From Micavibrio sp. (lineage in GTDB: Bacteria; Pseudomonadota; Alphaproteobacteria; Micavibrionales; Micavibrionaceae), in assembly GCA_030824965.1 (NCBI GenBank), contig JAPJQV010000004.1:1-64000 (forward strand): a stretch of DNA of 64,000 bases. The letters run 5' to 3'. Both the position numbers and the translations under genes were made by a program. The stretch's first letter is position 1. Each line of letters starts with the position of its first letter. Below, piece after piece: positions 51,585 through 61,201 of this stretch. The notes beneath the pieces were generated by a model. That model was not told where the DNA came from. It did not search any database and worked only from the letters and a program-made list of their open reading frames with translations.

Positions 51585-52781
51585 ATGGCCCCGCAAGACG
51601 ATAACAACGACAATTCCGGACCTGGCAAGAAAAAGCCAAATCCATGGGGAGCGCCTGAGCCCAAGCGCGGTCCATGGCAGCCGAATTCAGGTAATGGCGG
51701 TGGTAACAGGCGCGGCCCGGATCAATCCGATCTTGACGACATCCTGCGCAAACTTCAGGGCAACTTCAGAACCACTTTCGGCAATAACGGCGGAAATCAG
51801 AAGTTGGTCGCTATTGGCATTATCGCGATTTTCCTGCTTTGGCTGGCCAGCGGATTTTATTTCATTCAGTCAAACCAACACGGCGTGGTTTTGACATTTG
51901 GAAAATACACAAAGACCGACGAGCAGCCTGGCTTGAAATACCGCCTTCCTTGGCCCTTCCAAACTGCGACCATCGTTGATGTCACTCAGGAGCGCCGCCT
52001 GCAAATCGGTTATCCGCAGGAAATATCTGCCTCATCGCGGGGCCGCACCTTATCGTCCTTCACAACTACCGATGAAAGCCTGATGCTGACAGGTGACGAG
52101 AATATCATCGATATCAACTTCGTCGTATTGTGGAGAATTAATAATGCGAAAGATTTCCTTTTCTCCCTGCGCGATCCTGATGACACGATCAAGCTTGTCG
52201 CCTCTTCCGCCATGCGCGAAGTGATCGGCCAGACAAAAATCCAGTCTGCCCTGACCGAAGGCCGCACAAAGGTCCAGAATGATACGCGTGTTTTGATGCA
52301 AAAGATTCTTGATGAATACAAATCCGGCATCACGATAAATAACGTTCAGTTGCAAAAAGTTGACCCGCCGGAAGCCGTTGTCGATGCTTTCAACGAAGTC
52401 CAACGTGCAAGACAAGATCAGGAGCGGGCTCGTAACACTGCTGAAGCCTACAGCAACTCGATTTTACCAGTTGCAAAAGGTGAAGCCTCTAAACTTCTCC
52501 AACAAGCCGAAGGTTATAAGCAGGAAGTTATCAACCGTGCCAAAGGTGATGCCGCCCGTTTTGATGCCGTCTACGCCGCTTATCAATCCGGCCCGAGCGT
52601 AACCGCCGAGAGAATGTATCTGGAAACAATGGAAGAAGTACTTGGCAATGCGAGAACTGTTGTTCTCGGCTCATCGAACGGAACGAATATTCTTCCATAT
52701 TTGCCTGTACAAAATACAAACGGCCCTAAACCAAAATTATCGGACGCCGCCGCCCAAACTGCCGGCGCAGGAGACCAATAA
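51585..52781 (+). CDS. hflK: FtsH protease modulator HflK
   Basis: Forms the HflKC complex with HflC around FtsH in the inner membrane. 398 residues: a Gly/Asn/Pro-rich cytosolic N-terminus (about 1-70), a membrane segment (about 81-101), then the SPFH/Band-7 domain beginning FIQSNQHGVVLTFGKY and a long helical coiled coil (RARQDQERARNTAEAYSNSILPVAKGEA). HflC follows after 1 bp. Confidence 0.95.
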   Translation: MAPQDDNNDNSGPGKKKPNPWGAPEPKRGPWQPNSGNGGGNRRGPDQSDLDDILRKLQGNFRTTFGNNGGNQKLVAIGIIAIFLLWLASGFYFIQSNQHGVVLTFGKYTKTDEQPGLKYRLPWPFQTATIVDVTQERRLQIGYPQEISASSRGRTLSSFTTTDESLMLTGDENIIDINFVVLWRINNAKDFLFSLRDPDDTIKLVASSAMREVIGQTKIQSALTEGRTKVQNDTRVLMQKILDEYKSGITINNVQLQKVDPPEAVVDAFNEVQRARQDQERARNTAEAYSNSILPVAKGEASKLLQQAEGYKQEVINRAKGDAARFDAVYAAYQSGPSVTAERMYLETMEEVLGNARTVVLGSSNGTNILPYLPVQNTNGPKPKLSDAAAQTAGAGDQ

Positions 52782-52782
52782 G

Positions 52783-53658
52783 ATGAAAGATAGTACAAAA
52801 GTAGCCATTCTCGCCATCTTTGTCCTTATCGTCTTCATTTTCATGACATCGGTTTTTGTCGTGAGAGAAACCCAGCAGGTAATGGTGGTGCGCTTCGGTA
52901 ATCCGGTTGCGCAGATAAAAAACCCGGGCCTTCATTTCAAGGCATCGTTTATCGACAATGCCCGCATATTTGAAAAACGCATATTGAATGTCGATCCTCC
53001 GGCAGAAGAAGTGTTGCTGACCGACCAGAAACGCCTTGTCGTCGATACATTCGCCCGTTACCGCATTACAGACATGCTAATGTTCTTCCAGACATTGAAT
53101 ACTGAAACCGCCGGTGAACAACGCCTGAATACGATCATCAATGCCGCCGTGCGTTCCAATCTTGGCCGCGCCGCGCTTCGTGATGTCCTGTCCGAGAAGC
53201 GCAATGGACTGATGAGCAATATCCTTCGCGAGGTAAATGTCGAGACCAAACGCCTTGGCGTTGAAGTCGTCGATGTCCGCATTGTCCGCGCCGACCTGCC
53301 GCCGCAAGTCACGCAATCGACTTTCGACAGAATGCAGTCCGAACGCGAACGCGAAGCCAAGGAAGCAAGGGCCGAAGGCGAACAGATTGCGCTTGAAATT
53401 CGCTCCGAGTCCGATAAGGAACGCTCGATCCTTCTCTCCGCCGCACAGCGCGACGCGCAAATCCTGCGAGGCGAGGGCGATAAGGAAGCGATCTCGATCT
53501 ACGCGAACGCTTTTTCGAAAGATCCGAAATTCTATAAATTCTACCGCTCGCTGGAAGCTTATCGCAAATCCCTAGCCAATGCCGATAAGACTTTGGTTCT
53601 GACGCCTGACAGCGATTTCTTCAAAGCGTTTAAGAATAGTAGCCCTGAAACGCCTTAA
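52783..53658 (+). CDS. hflC: FtsH protease modulator HflC
   Basis: Second HflKC subunit. 291 residues with N-terminal anchor (AILAIFVLIVFIFMTSVFVV), Band-7 domain (FVVRETQQVMVVRFGNPVAQI...) and helical C-terminus. The start at 52783 has AGGAG nine bases upstream; in-frame ATGs upstream lie inside hflK. Ends 3 bp before a terminator. Confidence 0.95.
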   Translation: MKDSTKVAILAIFVLIVFIFMTSVFVVRETQQVMVVRFGNPVAQIKNPGLHFKASFIDNARIFEKRILNVDPPAEEVLLTDQKRLVVDTFARYRITDMLMFFQTLNTETAGEQRLNTIINAAVRSNLGRAALRDVLSEKRNGLMSNILREVNVETKRLGVEVVDVRIVRADLPPQVTQSTFDRMQSEREREAKEARAEGEQIALEIRSESDKERSILLSAAQRDAQILRGEGDKEAISIYANAFSKDPKFYKFYRSLEAYRKSLANADKTLVLTPDSDFFKAFKNSSPETP

Positions 53659-53660
53659 TC

Positions 53661-53686
53661 AAAGCCTCCTTCGGGAGGCTTTTTTA
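53661..53686 (+). terminator. Terminator of hflKC
   Basis: AAAGCCTCC-ttcg-GGAGGCTTT with a T run. Perfect nine-base stem with a UUCG loop. Confidence 0.93.
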
Positions 53687-53761
53687 ATGTAACTCCATCC
53701 CCCGTTGACGCGAATTTACTTTAGACCTAGGTTATCGGCATATACTCTTATCGGAGGCGTC

Positions 53762-55318
53762 ATGCGTCGCATTTATCTATCCCTTTTGCTTTCTGTATTT
53801 GCCGTGTCATCTGTTACGCCAGCGAATGCCCAGCTATTCAAAAAGAAAGATGAAGCCTCACCACCGGGCATCAATGCTCCTTCGAGTTTTGCCGATCTAG
53901 CCGAACGCCTGTCCCCGGCGGTCGTCAATATATCCTCGACCCAGAAAATGTCGGAGATAGCTGAAGACCTGCCTGAAATGCCGGAATTTCCGCCCGGCTC
54001 TCCGTTTGAAGAATTCTTTAAGGAATTTCAACAGCGTCGCGGCGGCGACGGTGAAGGCGAACCAATGCCCGGCACACCTGCGGCCTCGCTCGGATCGGGA
54101 TTTATTATCGATGCCGAGAAAGGGCTGATTGTTACAAATAATCATGTTATCCGTGATGCCGACGAAGTGCGTGTTACCCTGCATGACGACACTACGCTCG
54201 ATGCTAAGATTCTTGGCAAGGACGATAAAACTGACCTTGCGCTTCTTCAGGTCACATCCCCGAACCATAAGCTCGTCGCCGTGCCATTCGGCAACAGCGA
54301 CGAAATGCGCGTCGGTGACTGGGTTTTAGCTATTGGCAATCCATTCGGTCTTGGCGGCACGGTGACGAGTGGTATTATCTCAGCCCGCGCCCGTGATATC
54401 AATTCCGGTCCGTATGACGATTTCATTCAAACCGATGCCTCGATTAATCGCGGCAATTCCGGCGGGCCAATGTTCAATCTGAAAGGTGAAGTGATCGGCA
54501 TTAATACCGCGATCTTTTCACCCACTGGCGGCTCAGTTGGAATCGGATTTGCCATTCCGTCTAATCTTGCGAAACCCATTGTCGATCAATTGGTGCGCTT
54601 CGGCAAAACCAAACGCGGATGGCTGGGCATCCGTATCCAGACAGTTACGCCCGAAATTGCAGATTCCTTGGGATTAAAAGAGTCCGGCGGCGCACTTGTT
54701 GCCAGCATTACACCCAAAGGACCGGCAGAAGTTGCCAAGCTCCAACCCGGTGACGTTTTGCTTGAATTCAATGGCCAGAAACTGACCGGTATGCGCCAGC
54801 TTCCCCGTCTTGTCGCTGAAACACCGATCGGCACTGACGCCAAAGTTCTCTTTTGGCGCGACGGCAAGACAATGACGACATCAGTCAAAGTAGGTGAACT
54901 TGAAAAAGCCGAATCCGAAGGACTTGTCGAGACTGGTGAAGTGAAAGAAAAAGCCGTTGCCGGAACCGATATAACTGGGTTTGGCGTTACCGTAACTTCG
55001 CTCAGCGACTCGCTTCGCGAAACCTATGAAATTCCAGAAAATGCCAAAGGTGTTGTTGTCACTGCCGTTAAGAATAATTCCGAAGCGGCGGAAAAAGGCC
55101 TTCAGGTCGGTGACGTTATAGCCGAGATCAACCAGCAAGCGGTCGAAGACGCAGCATCGGCCAAACAGATCGTCGAAGATGCACAAAAAACCGGTAAATC
55201 TTCCGTCCTTCTTTTGGTTGATCATCAGGGGCGTGGAGATGTACGTTTTGTAGCCTTGCGTTTCAAAGCAACTGTTGCGCCGAGAGAAATACCGAAAACT
55301 GACAGGCAGCCGAAGTAA
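53762..55318 (+). CDS. DegP/HtrA-type periplasmic serine protease (Do)
   Basis: Periplasmic protease/chaperone that handles misfolded envelope proteins. Start at 53762 with GGAGG upstream, a signal peptide (MRRIYLSLLLSVFAVSSVTPANA), catalytic His128 (TNNHVIRD), Asp158 (DKTDLALL) and Ser233 (RGNSGGP), then two PDZ domains (about 300-400 and 420-510). 518 residues. Follows hflKC with a terminator between, and miaA follows directly. Confidence 0.95.
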   Translation: MRRIYLSLLLSVFAVSSVTPANAQLFKKKDEASPPGINAPSSFADLAERLSPAVVNISSTQKMSEIAEDLPEMPEFPPGSPFEEFFKEFQQRRGGDGEGEPMPGTPAASLGSGFIIDAEKGLIVTNNHVIRDADEVRVTLHDDTTLDAKILGKDDKTDLALLQVTSPNHKLVAVPFGNSDEMRVGDWVLAIGNPFGLGGTVTSGIISARARDINSGPYDDFIQTDASINRGNSGGPMFNLKGEVIGINTAIFSPTGGSVGIGFAIPSNLAKPIVDQLVRFGKTKRGWLGIRIQTVTPEIADSLGLKESGGALVASITPKGPAEVAKLQPGDVLLEFNGQKLTGMRQLPRLVAETPIGTDAKVLFWRDGKTMTTSVKVGELEKAESEGLVETGEVKEKAVAGTDITGFGVTVTSLSDSLRETYEIPENAKGVVVTAVKNNSEAAEKGLQVGDVIAEINQQAVEDAASAKQIVEDAQKTGKSSVLLLVDHQGRGDVRFVALRFKATVAPREIPKTDRQPK

Positions 55319-56236
55319 TTGAAAACAACGGTCCATATTATCTGCGGACCGACCGCTTCCGGTAAATCTGCGCGCGGTCTTGATCTGGCACATGAAAAAA
55401 ACGGCGTCATCATCAATGCTGACTCTTTGCAGATTTATAACCGGCTACCTATTTTAACGGCGCAGCCCTCGGACGGCGATAAACAAGTTGCGCCGCATCG
55501 CCTTTATAATCTTTTAGAACCGAATTTGCAGATGACTGCCGGAGCATGGCGTCAACTGGCGCTTACCGAAATTGATTTTGCGATTGAAAATAACCAGACC
55601 CCGATCATTATCGGCGGCACCGGATTTTATTTGAAAGCCCTGATCGAGGGCCTTTCGCCTATTCCTGAAATTCCTGCAAGTGTTCGTATTATGGCAGAAG
55701 ATTTAATGGACGAACTGGGCATTGAAGGCTTTCATAATTTGATGAGAGAAAAAGATCCGGTCATGGCAGCGCGTCTTCATCCTAATGACCGCCAACGGAA
55801 TTTGCGCGCTTATGAGGTTATGGCGCATACGGGCGAGTCCTTATCCGAATGGCAGAAAGCGCCAAAGATCGAACCTGACCCGAAACTTGTTTTCGATATC
55901 GAGGTCATCATACCGGAGCGTGAAATATTATATGCACGCTGCGATGAAAGGTTTAAACAAATGGTTAAAATTGGGGCTGTCGAAGAAGTCGCAAAACTTG
56001 ACGACGATATTATGGCGGGTCGCGTAAATATCGATGCGCCGATTACCCATGCGTTAGGATTTGACGCGCTACAACAACATGTTAGAGGGGAAATAGATTT
56101 GGATACCGCCATATTTATGGCCCAGAACGAGACGCGCCATTATGCTAAAAGACAAACCACATGGTTTAGGAATCAAATTAATTTAGAAAGTGGTCAAAAA
56201 AATATTGCGCATGCGCAGCTTTTCACGTCATACTAA
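55319..56236 (+). CDS. miaA: tRNA dimethylallyltransferase
   Basis: Adds the dimethylallyl group to A37 of UNN-decoding tRNAs. 305 residues from a TTG at 55319, directly after the degP stop. Motifs: GPTASGKSARGLDLA (P-loop), INADSLQIYNRLPILTAQP, IIGGTGFYLKALIEGLSPIP, and the Arg-rich MAQNETRHYAKRQTTWFRNQ near the C-terminus. The ilv leader lies 4 bp downstream. Confidence 0.95.
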   Translation: MKTTVHIICGPTASGKSARGLDLAHEKNGVIINADSLQIYNRLPILTAQPSDGDKQVAPHRLYNLLEPNLQMTAGAWRQLALTEIDFAIENNQTPIIIGGTGFYLKALIEGLSPIPEIPASVRIMAEDLMDELGIEGFHNLMREKDPVMAARLHPNDRQRNLRAYEVMAHTGESLSEWQKAPKIEPDPKLVFDIEVIIPEREILYARCDERFKQMVKIGAVEEVAKLDDDIMAGRVNIDAPITHALGFDALQQHVRGEIDLDTAIFMAQNETRHYAKRQTTWFRNQINLESGQKNIAHAQLFTSY

Positions 56237-56240
56237 TTGA

Positions 56241-56360
56241 ATGAGATCAAAAGCCCGCGCCATCGCAGCTACGAATACCGCTCCGCAAATTATTGTGGTC
56301 AGCAGCGTTCTCGTGCTCGTGGTACTTCTCGGGAACGCGCTGCGGCTTATGCTCTTCTAA
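56241..56360 (+). CDS. ilvL: Branched-chain amino-acid leader peptide (ilv attenuator)
   Basis: A 39-residue frame starting at ATG 56241 whose middle part (about residues 17-31) is very rich in Ile, Val and Leu codons (IIVVSSVLVLVVLLG). An attenuator terminator follows at 56385 and ilvB is next. This is the classical transcription-attenuation arrangement: starvation for these amino acids stalls the ribosome and prevents the terminator from forming. Too short to be listed by common gene finders. Confidence 0.85.
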   Translation: MRSKARAIAATNTAPQIIVVSSVLVLVVLLGNALRLMLF

Positions 56361-56384
56361 TCCAAAGAGACATAGATCAAAGCG

Positions 56385-56414
56385 CCCCGCACTGAAAAGT
56401 CCGGGGTTTTTTAA
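56385..56414 (+). terminator. ilv attenuator terminator
   Basis: CCCCG-c-ACT-gaaa-AGT-c-CGGGG stem (one mismatch) followed by a T run, 25 bp after the leader peptide stop. Fits a regulated terminator in front of ilvBN. Confidence 0.85.
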
Positions 56415-56462
56415 TGCCTTAAACCAGACTAAAGTAACTTAAACAATAAAATGGACTAAAGA

Positions 56463-58283
56463 ATGGCACCGCAAATATCGAAAAAGAGCAGACTGAAACT
56501 GGTCACACAGCCGAAAGGAACGGCAAAGGCCAAAACGGAAACCGTCATTATGACCGGGGCGGAAATGGTCATTCAGGCGCTCGTCGATAACGGTGTCGAC
56601 ACTATATTCGGCTATCCCGGCGGCGCGGTCCTCCCGATCTACGATGCGCTGTTCAAGCAAAAGAAAATCAAACATATTCTGGTACGTCATGAACAAGCCG
56701 CGCTTCATGCGGCTGAAGGCTATGCCCGCTCGACCGGCAAGGTCGGCTGCGCTTTAGTGACAAGCGGTCCCGGCGCGACAAATGCAGTAACAGGTCTGAC
56801 AGATGCCCTGCTCGACTCCATTCCTCTGGTTTGTATCACTGGACAAGTTCCCTCTTTCCTTATCGGCACTGACGCATTTCAGGAAGCTGACACCGTCGGT
56901 ATTACGCGCCACTGCACAAAGCATAATTATCTTGTTAAAGACGTCAAAAAACTTTCAAAAACTATTCATGAAGCGTTCCATGTCGCAAAAACAGGCCGCC
57001 CCGGCCCGGTTGTGATTGACCTACCGAAAGATATCCAGTTCCAGCCCGGCCCTTATTCTCCGCCATCGGAAGAGCATTTCGCACGGTACCAGCCACGCAC
57101 CATGCCGGATATTTCTAAAATTGAAGCTGCGGTAGAACTGATTGCCAATGCCAAACGTCCGGTTTTTTACACGGGCGGCGGCGTCATAAATGCCGGGCCT
57201 GAAGCGTCGCGCTTGCTGACCCAGTTCGTCCAGATGACAGGCTACCCTTGCACGTCAACCTTAATGGGGCTTGGCGCCTATCCAATGACCGATAAACAGC
57301 ATCTTGGAATGCTCGGTATGCACGGCACCTACGAAGCAAACCATGCCATGCATCAATGCGATGTCATGATCAATATCGGGGCCCGCTTCGATGACCGCGT
57401 AACAGGCAAGCTCGACGGTTTTTCGCCAAACTCGAAGAAAATCCATATCGATATCGACCCAAGCTCGATCAACAAAAACGTGCGCGTCGATATCGGGATT
57501 GTTTCCGATGCGAATGAAGCCTTGAAAGCGATGATTGCCGTATGGAAACGTAAAAACTATAGAACGAACAATACGGCGATAAAAGAATGGTGGAGGCAAA
57601 TCGAGAAATGGCGCGACATAAAATGCCTGACCTACAAAAACTCCGATACGGTTATTAAACCTCAATATGCGCTCGAGCGCCTGCGGCACTTCACACAACA
57701 AGATAAACGCGAGACGTTTATCACGACTGAAGTCGGCCAGCACCAGATGTGGGCAGCTCAATATTTGCCTTTCGATAAACCTAATCGCTGGATGACCTCT
57801 GGCGGACTTGGCACAATGGGTTACGGTTTCCCGGCAGCGATCGGCGTTCAACTGGCCCATCCGAATGCCCTCGTTATCGATGTCGCAGGCGAAGCCTCGA
57901 TCCAGATGAATATTCAGGAATTATCGACAGCGATTCAATACCGCCTGCCGGTCAAAATTTTTATCCTGAACAATCAATGGATGGGCATGGTCCGCCAATG
58001 GCAGGAACTGTTACATGGCGAGCGTTATTCCAGCTCTTATACGGAAGCCCTTCCTGATTTTGTTAAACTGGCGGAAGCTTATGGCGGGGTCGGCTTGCGG
58101 GCGACAACCCCAGCCGAACTTGATAAAGTCATTAAGGAAATGATGAAGACGGATCGTGTGACCGTCGTCGACGTTTGTGTCGACCAGAAAGAAAACTGTT
58201 TCCCGATGATCCCGTCTGGCAAGTGCCATAATGAGATGATATTATCCGCAGACCCTGAACAATTCGACAAGAAACTGGTCTAA
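56463..58283 (+). CDS. ilvB: Acetolactate synthase large (catalytic) subunit
   Basis: Thiamine pyrophosphate enzyme starting valine/leucine/isoleucine synthesis. 606 residues: FGYPGGAVLPIYDALF, the catalytic Glu in VRHEQAALHAAEGYAR, the TSGPGATNAVTGL motif and the TPP-binding GEASIQMN...NN segment. N-terminus has a ~25-residue Lys-rich extension before MTGAEMV. Leads an operon with ilvN, a lipoprotein gene and ilvC, controlled by the upstream attenuator. Confidence 0.97.
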   Translation: MAPQISKKSRLKLVTQPKGTAKAKTETVIMTGAEMVIQALVDNGVDTIFGYPGGAVLPIYDALFKQKKIKHILVRHEQAALHAAEGYARSTGKVGCALVTSGPGATNAVTGLTDALLDSIPLVCITGQVPSFLIGTDAFQEADTVGITRHCTKHNYLVKDVKKLSKTIHEAFHVAKTGRPGPVVIDLPKDIQFQPGPYSPPSEEHFARYQPRTMPDISKIEAAVELIANAKRPVFYTGGGVINAGPEASRLLTQFVQMTGYPCTSTLMGLGAYPMTDKQHLGMLGMHGTYEANHAMHQCDVMINIGARFDDRVTGKLDGFSPNSKKIHIDIDPSSINKNVRVDIGIVSDANEALKAMIAVWKRKNYRTNNTAIKEWWRQIEKWRDIKCLTYKNSDTVIKPQYALERLRHFTQQDKRETFITTEVGQHQMWAAQYLPFDKPNRWMTSGGLGTMGYGFPAAIGVQLAHPNALVIDVAGEASIQMNIQELSTAIQYRLPVKIFILNNQWMGMVRQWQELLHGERYSSSYTEALPDFVKLAEAYGGVGLRATTPAELDKVIKEMMKTDRVTVVDVCVDQKENCFPMIPSGKCHNEMILSADPEQFDKKLV

Positions 58284-58288
58284 GGATA

Positions 58289-58846
58289 ATGGCAAAAATA
58301 GATAAACAGGCAAAAACGTCCGTCTATGGCGCGGCGCCAAGCATCAAACCGCAGCGTTCTCATACACTCGCAATCCTTGTCGATAATGAGCCCGGCGTCT
58401 TGGGTCGCGTAATCGGCCTCTTTTCAGGTCGCGGCTATAACATCGAAAGCCTGACCGTTGCGGAAACAGATGACAGTAAACATCTTTCGCGCATCACGAT
58501 TGTTTCCTCCGGTACTGAGCATGTTATCGAGCAAATTAAAAATTCCCTTGAGCGTATGGTTCCGGTCCATAAAGTCTCTGACCTGACAGTCGAAGGCCCC
58601 CATGTCGAACGCGAACTGGCTTTGGTCAAAGTCGTCGGCAAGAAAGAAAAACGCATCGAGGCTTTGCAACTCGCAGATGTCTTTCGCGCCCGTATTCTCG
58701 ACTCGACGCTTGAAAGTTTTATTTTTGAACTGACCGGCACATCTGAAAAAATAGATGCCTTTATCGATCTTATGAAGCCGCTCGGCCTTTTAGAAACCAG
58801 CCGTACAGGCATCGCCGCGATAGCGCGCGGAAAAGAGTCCATTTAA
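58289..58846 (+). CDS. ilvN: Acetolactate synthase small (regulatory) subunit
   Basis: 185 residues: an N-terminal ACT domain (LAILVDNEPGVLGRVIGLFSGRGYNIESLTV) for valine feedback, and a C-terminal ALS_ss domain (ELALVKVVGKKEKR, ...FELTGTSEKIDAFIDLM). Starts 5 bp after ilvB. Confidence 0.97.
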   Translation: MAKIDKQAKTSVYGAAPSIKPQRSHTLAILVDNEPGVLGRVIGLFSGRGYNIESLTVAETDDSKHLSRITIVSSGTEHVIEQIKNSLERMVPVHKVSDLTVEGPHVERELALVKVVGKKEKRIEALQLADVFRARILDSTLESFIFELTGTSEKIDAFIDLMKPLGLLETSRTGIAAIARGKESI

Positions 58847-58861
58847 ATCAAAGGGGAAATA

Positions 58862-59278
58862 ATGAAAAAATACCTATTTTGCTTGCTTTCCGTATCTCTT
58901 TTATCCGCATGTGGCGATGGTCGCGGCGAGAAAGACAAGATTCTCGCACGCGGCTGTCAGGCCGGAATTAAATCCTTGATGGCACAGGATAAATACGACC
59001 GTCAGATTGATAAGGTTCATTCAAGAAAATTTTCAGATACACCTGATGGCCGAAAAATCGTTTTGAAGGTGACGACCAAGAATAAAGAGTTCGGCTATCC
59101 AAAAGATGAAAGCTTCAATTGTATTTTCGCTGAGACATCAAACATTCTCGGCTGGAAAGCGGATTTGCAGCAGATCAATATCGGCGAAGACATCTACGGC
59201 CGCAAAGATGGAAAAATTCTTGGTGAGATGCAGGAGTTTCTGGATCTGACAGATGCCGTCAATAAGGCCATGAAATAA
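58862..59278 (+). CDS. Small lipoprotein between ilvN and ilvC
   Basis: 138 residues with a lipobox signal peptide (LLSAC|GDGRGEKDK). The mature part is charged and does not match a family I know. It lies in the middle of the ilv operon (16 bp after ilvN, 30 bp before ilvC), so it shares amino-acid-controlled transcription. An envelope link to branched-chain metabolism is not known. Confidence 0.75.
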   Translation: MKKYLFCLLSVSLLSACGDGRGEKDKILARGCQAGIKSLMAQDKYDRQIDKVHSRKFSDTPDGRKIVLKVTTKNKEFGYPKDESFNCIFAETSNILGWKADLQQINIGEDIYGRKDGKILGEMQEFLDLTDAVNKAMK

Positions 59279-59308
59279 ATTCAACAACTATCAGAGGGAT
59301 TAAAAAAG

Positions 59309-60349
59309 ATGCAAGTATACTACGACCGCGATTGCGATATGAATTTAATCAAGGACAAAAAAGTTGCAATTGTCGGATATGGATCGCAAGGTCATGCCCA
59401 TGCGGCGAATTTACGTGATAGCGGTGTAAAGGAAGTGCGCGTCGCTCTGCGCCCTGAGAGCGCTACGAATAAAAAAGCCCAAGACGCCGGATTTGAAACT
59501 ATGGACCCGTCCGAAGCTGCAAAATGGGCGGATGTTATTGTGATGGCGACGCCGGACGAATTACAACGCGAAATTTATTATAATCATTTGCACCAGAATA
59601 TGAAACCGGGTGCTGCGCTAGTTTTCATTCACGGCCTGAACGTTCATTTCAACCTGATTGAAGCCCGTCCTGACGTTGATGTTTTTATGGTCGCCCCAAA
59701 AGGCCCAGGCCATACGGTGCGCGGGGAATTTCAAAAAGGTGGCGGCGTACCTTGCCTGATCGCCGTACACCAGAATGCCGCCAATCAAAATACGAAATCA
59801 AACACCGATGCCAAAGACCTTGGGCTCTCATACGCCTCGGCCATCGGCGGCGGACGCTCCGGCATTATTGAAACGTCTTTCAAGGAAGAATGTGAAACCG
59901 ATCTGTTCGGCGAACAGGCCGTTCTTTGCGGCGGAATTTGCGCTCTTATTAAAGCGGGTTACGAAACATTAACTGAAGCCGGGTATTCGCCTGAAATGGC
60001 TTATTTCGAATGCCTGCATGAAATGAAACTGATTGTCGATTTGATGTATGAAGGTGGTATGGCAAATATGCGCTACTCCATCTCTAATACCGCTGAATTT
60101 GGAGATTATGTCACTGGTCCGCGCATCGTGACAGAGGAAACCAAAAAGGAAATGAAACGTATATTGGACGATATTCAATCCGGGCGCTTTGTCCGCGACT
60201 GGATGATCGAATGTCAGGCAGGACAGCCGAGTTTCAAAGCAACACGCAAACGCGAAGCCGCACACGGTATTGAAGAAGTAGGAACAAAACTTCGCAGTAT
60301 GATGCCATGGATCGCTAAGAACCAATTAGTGAATAAGGCAAAAAACTGA
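59309..60349 (+). CDS. ilvC: Ketol-acid reductoisomerase (class I)
   Basis: Second step of branched-chain synthesis. 346 residues: NADPH loop VGYGSQGHAHAANLRDSGVKEVRVAL, IGGGRSGIIETSFKEECETDLFGEQAVLCGG with the metal-binding Asp/Glu, and the helical C-terminal knot domain ending with the KNQLVNKAK tail. Slightly longer than the usual ~338. Confidence 0.97.
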   Translation: MQVYYDRDCDMNLIKDKKVAIVGYGSQGHAHAANLRDSGVKEVRVALRPESATNKKAQDAGFETMDPSEAAKWADVIVMATPDELQREIYYNHLHQNMKPGAALVFIHGLNVHFNLIEARPDVDVFMVAPKGPGHTVRGEFQKGGGVPCLIAVHQNAANQNTKSNTDAKDLGLSYASAIGGGRSGIIETSFKEECETDLFGEQAVLCGGICALIKAGYETLTEAGYSPEMAYFECLHEMKLIVDLMYEGGMANMRYSISNTAEFGDYVTGPRIVTEETKKEMKRILDDIQSGRFVRDWMIECQAGQPSFKATRKREAAHGIEEVGTKLRSMMPWIAKNQLVNKAKN

Positions 60350-60358
60350 TTATAAAAT

Positions 60359-60382
60359 AAAACCGCCGAAAGGCGGTTTTAT
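60359..60382. terminator. Terminator after ilvC
   Basis: AAAACCGCC-gaaa-GGCGGTTTT stem, T-rich on both ends. Serves both the ilv operon and the convergent gene at 60390. Confidence 0.9.
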
Positions 60383-60389
60383 TACATTA

Positions 60390-61103
60390 TTAATGTTCGG
60401 CCAGAATAGTTCTAAAAGTGCAGATAGGCGGGGTTCCCGTTGTGTCGCATGTGCATCCAGGAATTATGGGTACTGTTAAAGAGCTGGCACCTGGACCAGC
60501 GCTGACAGCATTGACAGCAAGTGTGTTATTATTTGTGCTTTGAACGGCCGCACCTTGTGGATCTGTACCGATAATGTGGGTCGGCATAGCCTTACTTCCC
60601 GTCAGCATGAAATTTATAGCTCCGCAAACGGGAGTACTTATTTTTCTTACTGAAATTATTTCATCAGGGGCCGAAGTGCCTAAATCAAGAGAAGAAATTC
60701 TAATTCTAACAATACCGTAGCTTAGAATATCGACATGACTGGAATATTCTGGAGCATGTAAGGTTTTAGGAATTTTAATGACCGACAAAGGTCCGTTAGA
60801 ATCAAAGATTCCCGCAGCCTTACCATCAATATATGTCGATCCGATATACACACGCCCCGCTTCTGCTGCGTCAGGCACATTAAAACGGACCTGATCATAG
60901 CCTTCGGAATATTTTAGACGATCATGGGCTGTTTTCATGCTCTGAACGGTTTGAAGGAGTTGAGACGCATACAGCTTTGCCTGATCTTCGCTGATGTTAC
61001 TTCCCCCATTTCGCGTTGATGAGGTAATCGCGTAAGACAAGGCCGCGAATAAAGCTACTGCAATCAAAATTAAGAAAAGAATATTACCGGACTGAGGCTG
61101 CAT
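60390..61103 (-). CDS. Hypothetical pilin-like single-anchor protein
   Basis: A 237-residue protein starting at 61103 (AGAGAG upstream). It opens with QPQSGNILFLILIAVALFAALSYAITS, a short N-terminal tail and one long hydrophobic helix, as in minor pilins, without the Phe-Thr-Leu-Val-Glu motif. The C-terminal part has several cysteines (CGAIN, PGCTCDTTGTPPICTF). Function unknown, probably envelope-exposed. Confidence 0.65.
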   Translation of the reverse strand: MQPQSGNILFLILIAVALFAALSYAITSSTRNGGSNISEDQAKLYASQLLQTVQSMKTAHDRLKYSEGYDQVRFNVPDAAEAGRVYIGSTYIDGKAAGIFDSNGPLSVIKIPKTLHAPEYSSHVDILSYGIVRIRISSLDLGTSAPDEIISVRKISTPVCGAINFMLTGSKAMPTHIIGTDPQGAAVQSTNNNTLAVNAVSAGPGASSLTVPIIPGCTCDTTGTPPICTFRTILAEH

Positions 61104-61201
61104 GAATCTCTCTAATAACGACCAAAACCATAGAATACGGAAAAAAGACAAGTCTTTCCTTATAACATGGTAAATTTATAAAGGAATATCTGTATTCTCG
61201 G

